NCBI RefSeq assembly: GCF_015706575.1
Contig: NW_024037064.1
Span: 12,873,606 to 12,937,605 of the forward strand
Direction of reading: 5' to 3'
Source of the DNA: Patiria miniata
Taxonomy: Eukaryota; Echinodermata; Asteroidea; Valvatida; Asterinidae
DNA length: 64,000 bases
Position 1 is the stretch's first letter. Each line of letters begins with the position of its first letter. The notes under the pieces are model-generated. The model was not told the DNA's origin. It did no database searches and was given only the letters and a program-made list of their open reading frames with translations. The position numbers and the translations under genes were made by a program. This document shows positions 1 through 13,500 of the stretch, in pieces.

Positions 1-83
1 TTGAAAAAATGTTTACATCTGACACAACGCCTTGCCTATTAGCATTTAGATACAACAGTCAAAATTTCCTGTAACAAGAAAGT

Positions 84-542
84 TAAGGCCCTGTCAAACT
101 GTCTGCAATCTTATATGCGCTTTCACTGCCTCCTTGAAAAATAGCTGGGGCGCAAAAACAACTACTAGATCGCAGCGACAACTACATAGGTCGCCAGATG
201 GGCGCCAGAGGGTCTTAATGGTCTCCGATGAGCGCCAAGGTCTTTGAACATGCTCAAAACAATCGCAACACCTCTGCGCTCTGGCCAGGGTGCCGTAATG
301 AAGCACAGTGACAGCGCAGCGGCAGCGACTAGATCGAGTAATTGAGCTTGACTGGGGCGCATAGAGAGCGAGTTGAGCGCATCGTAAGCGTGGGAAGAGC
401 ACAATATGAGCGTAGCTTGAGCTTCTTTGAGACAGAAAGTTGTCATTTTCTTGCGAACTCACTGCGATTGTTAAATTTATGAAATATTTTTGGTTGCCGT
501 AAGGTCTCCTATGAGATCGCATGTAATGTGACAGGCCCTTTA
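84..542. mobile_element. MITE-like inverted-repeat element (GGCCTGTCA ends)
   Basis: The left end reads AAGGCCCTGTCA and the right end, reversed, reads AAAGGGCCTGTCA. The similarity continues imperfectly inward (AATCTTATATGCG against GCGATCTCATAGG). The interior has GTCGCAGCGAC-type words and no coding sense. The ends and size fit a non-autonomous DNA transposon. No clear target duplication was found. Confidence 0.5.
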
Positions 543-603
543 GATATAAGATTTTAGGCTTTGCATGTTAGAGTATCAGTATCGTTTGGGATTGCGGTAA
601 CAT

Positions 604-880
604 GCATGTGGTCATAACTACCACACACCATGTGGTCATAACTACCACACACCATGTGGTAATAACTACCACACACCATGTGGTAATAACTACCACACAC
701 CATGTGGTAATAACTACCACACACCTTGTGGTAATAACTACCACACACCATGTGGTAATAACTACCACACACCTTGTGGTAATAACTACCACACACCTTG
801 TGGTAATAACTACCACACACCATGTAATAACTACCACACACCTTGTGGTAATAACTACCACACACCATGTGGTAATAATA
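604..880. repeat. 24-bp palindromic minisatellite
   Basis: About 11.5 head-to-tail copies of a 24-bp unit. Each contains the inverted repeat TGTGGTAATAACTACCACA, with 7-bp arms around a 5-nt loop. Early copies read GGTCATAAC and later ones GGTAATAAC, and one unit is shortened. Because 24 is a multiple of three, several frames stay open through it, but this is not coding. Confidence 0.9.
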
Positions 881-1348
881 GCTGCAGTCTCCTGACGATG
901 AGTAGAGCAGGCTAGTCGAAAAATTGAGACAAAAGACAAGTTCTCTTAGAACTAAGCAGGACTGTTCTGATCAGAACCTAAAACTACTTAGCGAAAGTTG
1001 ATAACAAGCAGGACAATTTCTTATCAAAATTAAAAAACCACTTAGCGAAAGTTGATAATATGCAGGTCAAGTTCTTATCAGAACTAAAAATCTACTGAGC
1101 AACAATAGTTATTACCACATGGTGTTAGCGCAAACCGAAACAATAAGAACGTTAGACTGGGTCACGTATAATGCATGCAATATGACAAATTATTTACAAG
1201 CTTCTCTTGTAACATAAAGTAAGAGTGTTACAACATTACCAGGTGTACGCTAGCAATGCCTTCAAGAATCCAACCGAACAGCCTTTGCAACTGTAGTGGG
1301 AGTACTGTTGCTGGAAATGTATTTCTTACACTGAAACTTTGAATTCAG

Positions 1349-1572
1349 GCATCATGACCGTCGTCTACCAGGCCAACCACACCGGCAGCACGGACTCCCC
1401 AGGCTTCGTGGCCAGCTACAGCGTCAACCGCTGCCCCGGCGGTTGCCACGGCAACCGGGAGTGCATCCTGGGAACCTGTCGCTGCATCAGCGGCTACCGG
1501 GGACCGAACTGCGAGGAGGAGGCTTGTCCGGGTAACTGCAGTCAGGCGGACGGTCAAGGGATCTGTGACGAG
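1349..1572 (+). CDS. MEGF8: MEGF8 exon: end of CUB domain and EGF modules
   Basis: Acceptor TTCAG, donor GAG|GTAGGA. It opens with the last strand of a CUB domain (VVYQANHTG, FVASYSVNRC) and passes into an EGF module (CPGGCHGNREC, GTCRCISGYRGPNC), then the first half of a second one (CPGNCSQADGQGICDE). The exon ends in phase 0, so its last residue joins AMGVCNCSAGFGG of the next exon and completes the EGF fold. The first codon is split with an exon lying before base 1349. Confidence 0.88.
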
Positions 1573-4500
1573 GTAGGAATATGTGTTCCGGCCGTATAAT
1601 TGTAGTTGGTATTTTATCCTTGTTAATACCTTAAGAGCCTTCAAAGCAGCCCTTAACCCTAGCCGCTCCTAAAGCTACAAAATACTACTGAGTAGCAACC
1701 TGTAGTATGCATTTCTTTCCATACAAGTGTGCACAACACATGTGGTATTCAGTGGTATTTGGTCATTGACCTCCCAAAGACCCTTTAGGGGGTTAGGGTT
1801 AGGAGCCTTCAAATCAGCCCTCAAGAGCCTTTAAATCAGACCTTAGGCCAAAAAAAAAATTGTTCTGCTTCCGATTACATGGCATTTGAAAACGGGGTAG
1901 GTAGGTAGGGAAGTATTTTTTTTGCCAATTTTTTTTGTGTATGTTCATATGGAGGCGTCTGCGTGTAGTCAAGGATAAAAGGTAGAAATTAATGGTTTTG
2001 GGCGTTATTTTTCTTCTCATTTTTCCCATAAAAAAATTAAGGTAGGGGCTGTCAAAATAGGGTAGGTAGGGAAAGCGGAAGCAGAACTATTATTTTTTTT
2101 GGCCTTAAGACATATCTACTTACAGAAATCTCCTTGTGGCTTTGTCTTTTCCTCATTGGAACTTTGTGTAAAATGTACTATTTAAGATTTTTTGTCTGTA
2201 AGTGTGAATGGCAGCACATACTGAAAACTCTTGTTATGACATGTTTCCATTCGTGTACACTGAAATGACTAGTTGTGTAGTAGAATCTGTGTATATGAAC
2301 TACAAGTTTCTCAACCAAACCTTTTTCAAAATTGAAAAATACTCACATTCAATGAGACAATTCTCAAGTCTGTCAATTATGAATGTGGATTTTGTGACAA
2401 ATACAAGACTTTATCATCAATTCTTCAATTTCTGATGTGCAAAATGAAGAGGTTGTCCTCTGTCTTCATATTGCCAAAACCACTTGTTTTGCAAATTGTG
2501 GGTGCATGTTGCCAAGACATAGTCTCTTTTTTTCCCAAAAATTAAACTGTAATTATAAAAGGGAAATGATCTATATTGTTACTATATTTAAAATAATACC
2601 TACTTTCATCAACTACCCAGAAGAGTTTGTTTTTTAAAGCTATAGTCCATCATTTGTAATTAGTGCATTTTGTTCGTTTGAAGCAACAAAAGTGTTCAAA
2701 TCTAATGAAGGATACTGAGCAACTAACCTGATGAAGTTTCAGCCAAGCTTCAGCTGTACATTCCGAGAAAAGCAGCATTCTAAGATCTCAATTTCAAATC
2801 AAAAGTTACTGAATCATGTTGAATTGTTTAGAATTGCAGCTATACGCGGCATCGCGCACTGATCTGACGAATTATAACAACCGCGCGCGCGTGTGCGTCG
2901 TTCCAATACTTGTGCGCGCTGCGCTGAATAACAAAACGAACTACTAATTTAAATTTTCCTACGGTGCTTCTTAAGAATCACCGTTGGAAATGCCTTCTTT
3001 CGTTGATTACTTCAAAATGACAGCTTCCCAGAAAGAATAATTTCACAGTGAGTTTAGTTCCCTTAGTATCTTTCAACCAAGTTTGTTTTTCAACAGTAAT
3101 TACACCAGTTACTTTTCGGATGGCTGCAAATGATGGACTATAGCTTTAACAGAACATTTCACAAAGTTTACATTGTATTGAACTGATTTTCTGATTTGAA
3201 GGCCATGGGCGTGTGCAACTGCAGCGCAGGTTTTGGCGGCGAGGCCTGCCAATTCCCCACCTCCCCTCTGGCTGGGCTCAAGCAAGGCATTTGGACCCTC
3301 CTGGCGGACGAGGCTCGGCTGGATCCTGACGCCAGTTCCACGGTCGGGGCCGTGCCCTGCGGCCGGATGGGCCACACACTTGTGGCCAGCGAGGCCAATG
3401 TGCTGTGGTTGTTTGGCGGCTACTCCCACACCCACGGGCACCTAAATGATGTTTGGAGGTAAGTTTAAATAAATCACCCTTGTACAAATTTCAAAAGATT
3501 TGATTTGGATGGCACTAGCAGATGGAAGGGGTTTTAACAAAACCAGTTTTCCACAGCACAATGGTTATAGTGTGCAACTCACGGGTACAAGAAGGCCTAA
3601 AGACTATAGACTATTGTAAGGATTTGAACTATAAAATTGACTGTACTAACCCTTGCTTAGTTAATTTCACTTGCCCACCATGCATCCTAAGAAGTAAATT
3701 ATAACTATCCTGGAGCAGTTTTTAGTTAGGTATAAGCTTGGCTAGTAATTAACTTGAATGCTGATAGTCAATTTGTATTTTGTATTATCTGTGTAGCTAT
3801 GACCTCGCTACAAAGAAGTGGAAGCAACACTTTTCGGGCAGCTCTGCCCACCCAGCTCCCAGACGCTACCATGCGGCGACATTCTCCTCATCCTACGTGA
3901 TGATTTCTGGAGGAATGAATGATACGACAGTCATGCAGGACGTGTGGTACTTTCACACTGTCAGCGAGAACTGGTCCCAGGTAAACAGCAATGCTTTTCA
4001 TTCATCGAGATATATGTTCCCTGTTAGCTGGAAATGGTGGCAGCAGTGGGATTTGGTGGCAGCGGTGGGATTCGGTGACGGCGATGAGATATGGTGACAG
4101 TCATCGAATTTAGTGGCAGTGTTGGGATATAGTAACAGCATTGGAATATAGTGGCAGGGGTGGGATTTGGTAGTAGTTGTGGGATTAATGGCATTTTCTC
4201 TGCCGAGGGAAATATTTACAAGAAATGGAAAGATTTTCTTAACTGTTTTTCTTGCAGATTCCAGCCGTTTTTCCTGTAGCACTGGCAGGCCATTCCTTTG
4301 TTGTGGTCAAGGATGAAACCTTGGTGACGATTGGCGGCTACTCGCCGACCAACGGTCTCCAAGACAAGGTGCTGGAATTCAGCGTTGCCGACAATGCGTG
4401 GCTGGCTGTTCAAACAACTGGACCCCCTCCCACTGGTATGTGCATGATAACCTTCACTGGTACCATTATGTTTATCCAAGTTTCTGGTGACCTCTGATTT

Positions 4501-7500
4501 CCACGTTACAAAACCCATGGAATTTACATGCATTAATCTTTTTGCAACTTAGCAGAGCCATGCACTAAGGCCCAGATTATACAAGTTGCATGATTTGAAT
4601 TTTTTTTTCTGCCAGGTCTGTTTGGCCACAGCACGGTCTGGCACTCCACCACCAAGGCCCTGTATGTCTATGGCGGTTACCTCTTTCACCTGGACAGCGT
4701 CTTTGTCTCGGACAGACTGTACTCTCTGGACTACAGAAACTCGGTCAGAAGATGGAATCTTCTGCTTGCCGAGCCCGGGAACCAGGTAAGAGCGACTTGC
4801 TGCATTGTGGGTGGGGCTTATCTTCATTGGCAGAGGGGGGGGGGGGGAACTGCATTAGACTGGACACCTGAGCTCATACATATGTACTCTTTCCCAAGGC
4901 TTCCTTAAATGCATTAACAACCCTCTTTTTTGAAAAGCTTCAGATACATTAAGTTAAATGTTACCACTATTAATACCTGAACAAATCTTGTATTGGAATC
5001 CTAATATCCAGAAATCTGGCACTTAATTGGGGTACCAAAATGTGGTGCACTTATAACAAATCCCAGAAATTCCTATTAAAGTCAACATACAGAACTTTAT
5101 TTGGGTGACAAATCTTGATAAAACAGCCTTACCTTCACTCACAAATCAAAGTGCATGTTTGTTGGAATTTGTTTCATCACTTTTTTTATTGCACATTTCA
5201 ACAGAAAAGTAGACAATAGCATCGATGACATTTTCTCTTGCAAACAATTAGGTAAACTCAGAATTTGTGCTGAGGGAAATTTAGAACCTATATGTGATGC
5301 ATTCTGGCAAAAATGAGACAGAAAAGGGCACAGGCCGTAGTAGAGAAAAATGGGGGAAAAACAAATGGGGGTGATTTTTTGGGGGATTTTCAGCTTTATT
5401 GATAGTGATAATCATTGAAATGCCTACTTCACATGTTTTAAAGAAAGAGTATAAAAATTGTGGAATTAAAATTATTTAAGGGAATGTAATTGGCATCTTT
5501 CATTTTCACAAATACAAACTTGAAACTTTGTTGTCCCTTTTCTCAATATAGTTTCTGTACATGTCGATGAATGCAAACTTGAACAGCCATAACTTGTCAA
5601 CAGAATGTCCTATAAGCCTTTTCGGAGTTCCAACTGCGCATTCGTAATCTGTGACAACGCGCATTGTTTGTCTCAAATGGCCTTTGACAACATCGTGCCA
5701 CTGACTTTACAAAAAGGCTGTTTTTGCATTGTGGGTACTGTCAAAGGGCATTTGAGACAAACAATGTGCGTTGTCACAGGTTACGAATGCGCGCAGTTGG
5801 AACTCCGAAAAGGCTTATTCGAGTGCAACAAACAGTATTGCAAGGAGAAAGTATTTCTCTTTCCTAATCCCAGCAAACCCTGAATTTGATCTCTGCCCAG
5901 TTCTGTCTCATTTTGCCAGAACGCCTCGCATATTTTGAAAAGTTCTGGGGAAGCTCTGAGAGAGTTCAGGAATTGCCTGAGAGAAATTCGCCTCGCATAT
6001 TTTGAAAAGTCCGGGGAAGTTCCGAGAGAGTCCTGGAATTGCCTGAGAGAAATTTTATGGGGTGCTGTGGTCCAATGGTTACGGTGTTTGAATCGTGTGC
6101 CGTGGTACATGGGTTTCGAATCCTGACCGTGGGAACATGGTGCTTGTGCTCTTGAGCAAGGCACTTGACCATTATTGCTTCGTCCTTCGGATGGGACGCA
6201 AAGCCGTAGGTCCCGTGTGTTGTGTAATGCACGTTAATGAACCCGGTTACACTTATTGCTAAGAGAAGGGGTTTGCCCCGGTGTTTCTGGCAGTGGCTGC
6301 AGTATGCGCCGCTGCACCTTGTAAATCCTTATAAAGGTGCTACATAATGGGTCTCATAGTTCTCATTATAAACTTGAGGGCCTCCATGGAAAGCAGTGCA
6401 CTGATTGAAGTTTATCCTTAACCCTAACCCCCTAGGCCCTTGTTGCTTACAACCATCCTCAATCCTCCAAAATCCTCCATAATTTTCCAAAATTTTGCAA
6501 CTCCGCCTAAATTTTTCAAAATTGTCAGACAGTCCTGCCTCAAAATGCATTCATCCTCAATCCTCCAAAATCCTCCTCATCCCAAAACTTTGCACTCGTG
6601 TTTAAATGAAGGTTAACCAACGCCAAATCCTTCAAAATCATCAGACAGTCCTGCCTCAAAATGCATTCATCCTCAATCCTCCAAAATCCTCTTGTGCTTC
6701 AATCACCATTCATCCTCAATCCTCCAAAATCCTCATGTGCTTCAATCACCATTCATCCTCAATCCTCCAGAATCCTCATTTGATTCAATCACCATTCGTC
6801 CTCAATCCTCTAGAATCCTCCAAAACCGCCAGGAGGAATTTGGAGGAGTGAGGTGGGTTAGGGTTAAAAGATGACGTTAAAAAAAAAAATCAGCTTCAAT
6901 TATTTAAAAATTCTTTTTCCGACCCTTCCAGCCACTTCCCCATATCTTCCACGCCGCTGTCACCACGTCCAATTACATGGTAGTCATCGGGGGCGGGACC
7001 CCAACCCAGAACATCTCCAACACGCTGATGGCGTACCACTACGACTGCAACCAGTGGGTGGATCTTAACGGTGAGTCTTTCTGTCATCGTAAGTCTTAAA
7101 GGGAAAATACAACATTTGCAAATATCAAAAAATAAAACTACCAAATCATTTTGAAATACCTTGCTGGACTGTTAGTGAATGACAGTGTAAAGCATCCTGT
7201 AAAATCATGGCACCTGGTATACTGTCATTTTCAAGAAAAGTGGTATTTTTGTATCAATTTCCAACGCTGATCGGCCGATGAGCGTTGGAAAAAACTGGCT
7301 TTTTTCAAATACTGGCCCCAATTGACAATCGCACTTGTTTGCAATCGATTACAAACCTATGAACGGGTACGAGCCAGCTAGACTGGTTCCCTGACTTTAC
7401 AATTCCCCAATGTATGTAAACTGCTCTGTTTCTTCGTATATGGAGTCAGGGAACCAGACTACAGGAAAATGATTGTTTTTCTTGGTTTTTATAGCATTTT

Positions 7501-10500
7501 CGAACCCAAAACCTCAAAAAAGTCAGTGTAACTATATTTGCTATATATTTCCAACCCCCCAATTCCATCCATTTCTGAAAATTACAGCAAAAGCAAATGA
7601 TGTATATTCCCTTTAAGCAAAGATGTTTAAAACCCATTACCACCTGTATTACATTGTGTTGTGACATATTACATTGTATTTCGTTGTCTGCCAAGGAAAA
7701 GGAACCTTAACAGCAGAGGCACGCAAAAATCACTGCCTGATATAAGCGAGTTTAATGGCCTTTGTGCTCCCATGACGAAAACGGCCCTCATAACCCCTTA
7801 AGGACGGGGTGTAATGGGGACATTCCTCCATACATACAGCAAGTGACCCACATGACTGCACAGCCTTTGTGTGGTAGCGGGACTGCACAAAAGCAGCAGC
7901 TGTAGAACTACCCACTAGCAGTGTGCCACGGCATACCACAGCTGGGTCATTCTATAAATTTGGGGTCCAAAGTGTGACATTTTTCCCGTCCCTGTTACCT
8001 TGGTACTTTGTAATTTGCCATTCAAGCATCATTAAAAGTGACTTCAAATGATTGCTTATTTGTTGGGTAGGTAGTTTGCTATTACTCTTGGAGGATGACT
8101 GCATTAAGGAGTGCATCAGAATTATACAATCATAGATGTCAGATGTAACAGGGACGGGAAAAAAAGTGGACCCCAAATTTATAGAATGACCCACCTGGCA
8201 ACTGCATTCCAGTGAGGATTAGCGGCCGCGGCCATGACCGCTTCCCGTACGCGAGGGGTTAAGAAAGTGGCTAGTTTCACACAACATTTTGGACCTCAGT
8301 GGGAAGTCCTTAAGTAAACAAAGCTCCCTTCCCTGCTTCACCACTGAGATAATCACCCACTCTCAAATTTGTATCCTTGTGGAGACATTTCTTTGTTATC
8401 GTGTAGTAAAGTTTTCAATTTTGAAAGTGAAGTTTCGAAATGCTCTTATTTTAACCAGAATTAATTTCCTTGGCTGAAATTCGGACTTAATATCCCTTTT
8501 CTAAAACTCTTCCATTTGCGACACATCAACCCACCTTGGAAATTCCTAGTTTTTGAGTAAAATCCATATATCTATTTCGTGAAAACCTTGTGGAGACCTA
8601 TTCATCTATAGAAATTGCCTTGTGGAGACCTTTACAATGTTTTGTTCCCTATTGTGTGCGTGTCTCCACAAGGATACAAATTTGAGCACACTTCAAGGTT
8701 AAATGAAGTACCACCTGTTAGCCACACTGCTTTCTGGAACTACAAGTTTGCTGTCTAGAGACTGCACCAAAATACGCCACAGTAAAAGATCGTCCTCTGC
8801 CATTTATTCACCGAATTTCACAGTCCAAAATATGGAAATGTTTATGACAATGCTTTTGTCGGCCGACAGATTAAATGTGTGACCAGCTCTACAAAATAGG
8901 GTATTAAGTCGCCCTTAGCATTATTGTGTAATGGCCTGCTCAACATTGAGAGGGTGAAATTTTGTCAAAATGTAATTTTCATTTTATGTCATGAATGTCA
9001 TCTTTAATACCTACAGTTTCAGGTTTCTTTCACAGAAATGTTGATTTTGATGAACAAAGTGGAAAAAACAACCATTTTGTGTGCATCACTCTAATGTTCT
9101 ACAAGAAAGCCAGTTATTTCAAAGCCTGTTTTCTCAGTTGTGTAATTTGAACTCCAAGGAAGTAATTAATATGCAAATACGTCATATGTCCAGAACGGGA
9201 GGGGCTATGGAGCTCTGCTATATACCAAATGAAAGCTTACGTTGTGGGCTTTCCAACCATGTAAATAACTCCATTTCACTTTTTTGCAACATAATACCTT
9301 TTTTTGTGGAGCCGGTCACATTTAGTAATGATTATGCTTGAAATATCTCAGGCAGTGTGACCTTCGCTCTTTTATGGAACCAATTATAGGATAACTGCTG
9401 ATAAATGTCTTAAAGGGCAGGCTTCCCAAAATGGTGTGTCCCAACCCGAGTGGCCTCTATTGTTGGTCGGGTTGGTCTTAAGAGGAGTGTTCACGTCATG
9501 CCATTTTTAAACAGAAAATCAATTCAATTCAATTCAATTCATTTATTGTCCATTTAAAAGATAAAAATGGAAAATTTACATGTCTAAATCACATAAGTCT
9601 GTAATTTTGACTGATGATATATGTCAGTAATTTGAAGAATCTGCATTTTGTGGTCAAAATATTACTTTATTTAAAAGTTATTTACATTTTTATGCTGATA
9701 ACCTTTTGTCGGAAAATCATCGTGCCTTACATGTGTGCTTAAAGATATAGTCCATCATTTGTAATTTGTGCATGTTGTCATGGTTGTTCATTTAAAGCAA
9801 CAAAGTGTTCAAAATCTAATGAAGGATACTGAATAACTAACCTGATGAAGTTCCAGCTCAGCTTCAGCTGTATATTCTATGAAAAACAGCATTCTGGGAT
9901 CTCAATTTCAAATCAAAAGTTGCTGAATCATGTTTTGCATTGTTTTGAATTGCAACTATATGCGATGTCACACACTGATCCGACGAATTATAGCAACCGC
10001 ACGCACGTGTACGTCGTGCCAATGCTTGCGTGCGCTTTGCCAAATAACAAAACGAACTACTAATTTAAATTTCCTTCGGTGCGTCTTAAGACGCACTGTT
10101 GGAAAGGCATTCTTTCGTTGATTACTTCAAAATGACAGCTTGCCAGAAAGAATAATTTCACAGGGAGTTTAGTCCCCTTACTAGCTTTCAACCAAGTATG
10201 TTTGTCAACAATAATTACGCCAGTTACTTTCGGATGGCTGCAAATGATGGACTATAGCTTTAAGCAGAATGTTAATTCCTAACTACCATTTTCCCACTTC
10301 CATGAATGAACGAAAACTTTCAGTAAATTGATTAAAAGCTTTTTCACTATCTGATCAGATTTTGTAGTTGGAAGTCCCCCGTCACCATCTGCGTCTCTGT
10401 CTGCTGCCATCGTCACGGGCAACGCCATCTACACGTTCGGCGGGAACGACGGGACCTCGCTGGGCGCCCTCTACCAGCTCAATCTGCCGACGGACCTGTG

Positions 10501-13500
10501 CGCATTGCAGACCACGACCGACGGTTGCCTGGGCATGCCCAGCTGCGCGGCTTGTGTGGAGACTAACGACACCCAGAACCTGTTGTTCTGCAAGGCCAGC
10601 ATGGATGTGTATCAAGCGAGGTAGGGTCTCAGACTTGGATACTTGCTCTAACAAAATGAGGAATAATTTGTGAGGAATATAGTCTGGTTCCCTAAAAGTA
10701 TCTCTTGCAAATATCAATAAAGAGAGAAATATTGCTGTTCAATATTTACAACCTATGCAGTTAAAATGCTTGACAGTTGCTTTCATGGAGACACTGGTGA
10801 TTTTGTGTACTTTCTTTGTGGTAAAACATGCGTGAATTTCTTGATGATCGTGAGTTCAATCACCAGCGTCCATACCCGTGGCCAAGTTCGGGCAAGGACC
10901 ATTAGTCGACTAGTGGTTGATTTGTGACGTACCTTACGCCTGCGCACTAATAGCAAAGTGCGAACGTCTCTAGTCGAACGCTGGTCAAAATGTCATTGCA
11001 AAACGTCTGGATCCTGGCTCCCTGCTGTACGTTATGAACGCGCGCGGCTATGGTTACCAGCGAAGCAACCAACCCCAGTAGGTTGGTTCCAAATAGTCAA
11101 CTAGCGTAGTCAACCATCGTCGACTAGACAGAGTTCGGGCAAGCGTTAGTCGACCAATGGTTAACTATAGTCCTTGCGCGAACTTGCCCCGAATTGAACA
11201 ACGATTCAAAAATAAACAACCGTGATGCGCGCACGCAGAGGCAATCCAATCAAAGGCTTGAAATGGGCGCTATTTACCAGTCCCCATATCTTTAAAGGTA
11301 TAGTCCATCATTTGTAATTTGTGCATTTTGTTTGTTGGAAGCAACAAACGTACTCAAAATCTGAAGAAGGGTGCTGAACAACTAACCTGATGAAGTTTCG
11401 GCTCAGCTTCAGCTGTATATTTCGAGAAAAACAGTATTCTAGGATCTCGATTTCAAATCAAAAGTTGCTGAATCATGTTTAGAATTGGGCCTGAATTCAG
11501 CGTCCGAGACACGTTCTTACTGAGCTGAATGCAGCTACGCGATGTTGCACACTGATCCGGCGAATTATAGAGGGTGCGTGTGCGTCTTATCAACGCCTGC
11601 GCGCGCTTCGCTGAATAAAAAGACGAACTGCTAACGGAAATTTCCAACGGTGCGTCTTAAGAAGCACCGTTGGAAAGGTCTTCTTTCGTTGATTTCTTCA
11701 AAATGACAGCATGCCAGAAAGAATCATTTCACAGGGAGTTTAGTCCCCTTACTATCTTTCAACCAAGTATGTTTTTCAACAACAATTACGTCAGTCACTT
11801 TTTGGATAGCTGCAAATGATGGACTACAGCTTTAACAGTCTATGAGGAATAATGCTCAAAAAAGTCTGACGTGTGCAGTTTTACGTGACGGGTCAAATTG
11901 GAGCAGGTAGTGTGGCCCAAATGCTCTGTGGCAATTCGACAGCCATCCCAACATTAAAAATAACTCAAGTGACTGTTTTTTAACAGTTGAGTGCTCCCTG
12001 CCTTCATAACTTAGGATTGACTGGCTGTAACCGTTTTACGTAACATGATACAGATGTACTTTGACTGTAGGAAATTGATAAGCTCGCTGTATCTACCAAT
12101 ACAAGTCACCTGCTTTTGTCTAATGATGAAATTTGACGGACACAGTGCCTACAAGACATGTCAAGCAATCAAGCTACATGATTCGTTTGTCGACCCTGGT
12201 CAAAAAAAAAATTTATGACAGATTTCAAAAGAGCACAATCTCAGCATTACTGCTGCAAAAACTGCATGCTGATACCATCTTTAGTTCGAAAATTATGGAA
12301 GTCTGAACACCAAGAGATGTGATGAAGTGATGTGATGAAGTGGCCCTATTTTGGCCTGTTTCTCCACTTAAAAATTCCCGACAAACGACTCATTTAGCTT
12401 GATCGCATCACATATTTTGTTGACTAGCCCGTGTATAAAGGCATGGCAGGGGAACAGGATCGATATCCGGACTGTCTATCAGCAGAAGGGAAAAGTCTTA
12501 ATAAAAAAATTAAAAATAAAATGAAAAACACGTAAAGCAACAAGCTTTCTCAGTGCACAGCTTTTTCAGGATTAAACATTGATCTTATTCTTTCGCGAAC
12601 AACTTTTTTCTTGTTTACACAAATGGTGTTAATGTTTATCTGTAGTTGTGACGGCATCTACTCTTTGGAGCAAGGCATCACCTGCAACGACGCGAGGGTG
12701 GAATATAGGAACTGCGGGGCTGCCAAATCCTGCAGTGAGTGTGTCATGACCCAGCCTGCACACTACACAGCTGAACAGGTGAATTTCCAATTATCAAAAC
12801 TATTCCCCGATGGGGTTGAAACTTGGTATGTACGTAGACAGGGATGTGTTATACAAGGATGAATATAGAAGCTGCCGGGTTGCCCAATCCTGCAGTGTGT
12901 GTGTCATGACCCAGCCAGCCCACTACACAGCTGAACAGGTGAATATCCAATTATCAAAAATATTTTCCAATTCCAATTGGGTTAAAACTTGGTATGTACG
13001 TAGACAAGGATGTGTTATGCAAGGGTGAATATAGGAACTAGAGGGCTGCTAAATCCTGCAGTGAGTGTGTTATGACCCAGCCACCCCACTACACAGCTGA
13101 ACAGGTGAATTTCCAATTATCAAAACTATTCTATACAAGTCCGATTGGGTTGAAACTTGGTATGTACGTAGACAGGAATGTGTTATACAGGGGTGAATAT
13201 AGGAACTGCCGGGCTGCCAAATCCTGCAGTGAGTTTGTCATGACCCAGCTGGCACACTACACAGTTGAATGGGTGACTTTCCAATTATCAAAAATATTCT
13301 ATAAGTCCGATTGGATTGAAACTTGGTATGTGCGTAGACGGGGATGTGTTATACAAAGATGGAATATAGGAGCTGCCAGGCTGACAAATCCTGCAGTGTG
13401 TGTGTTAGGACCCAGCTGGCACACTACACAGCTGAATGGGTGACTTTCCAGTTATCAAAACTAATCTATAAATCTGATTGGGTTGAAACTTGGTATGTAC

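Noticed and set aside
568-939. Three overlapping frames in the 24-bp minisatellite
   Set aside because: Period-driven openness with low-complexity products (VVITT, CGSYYH).
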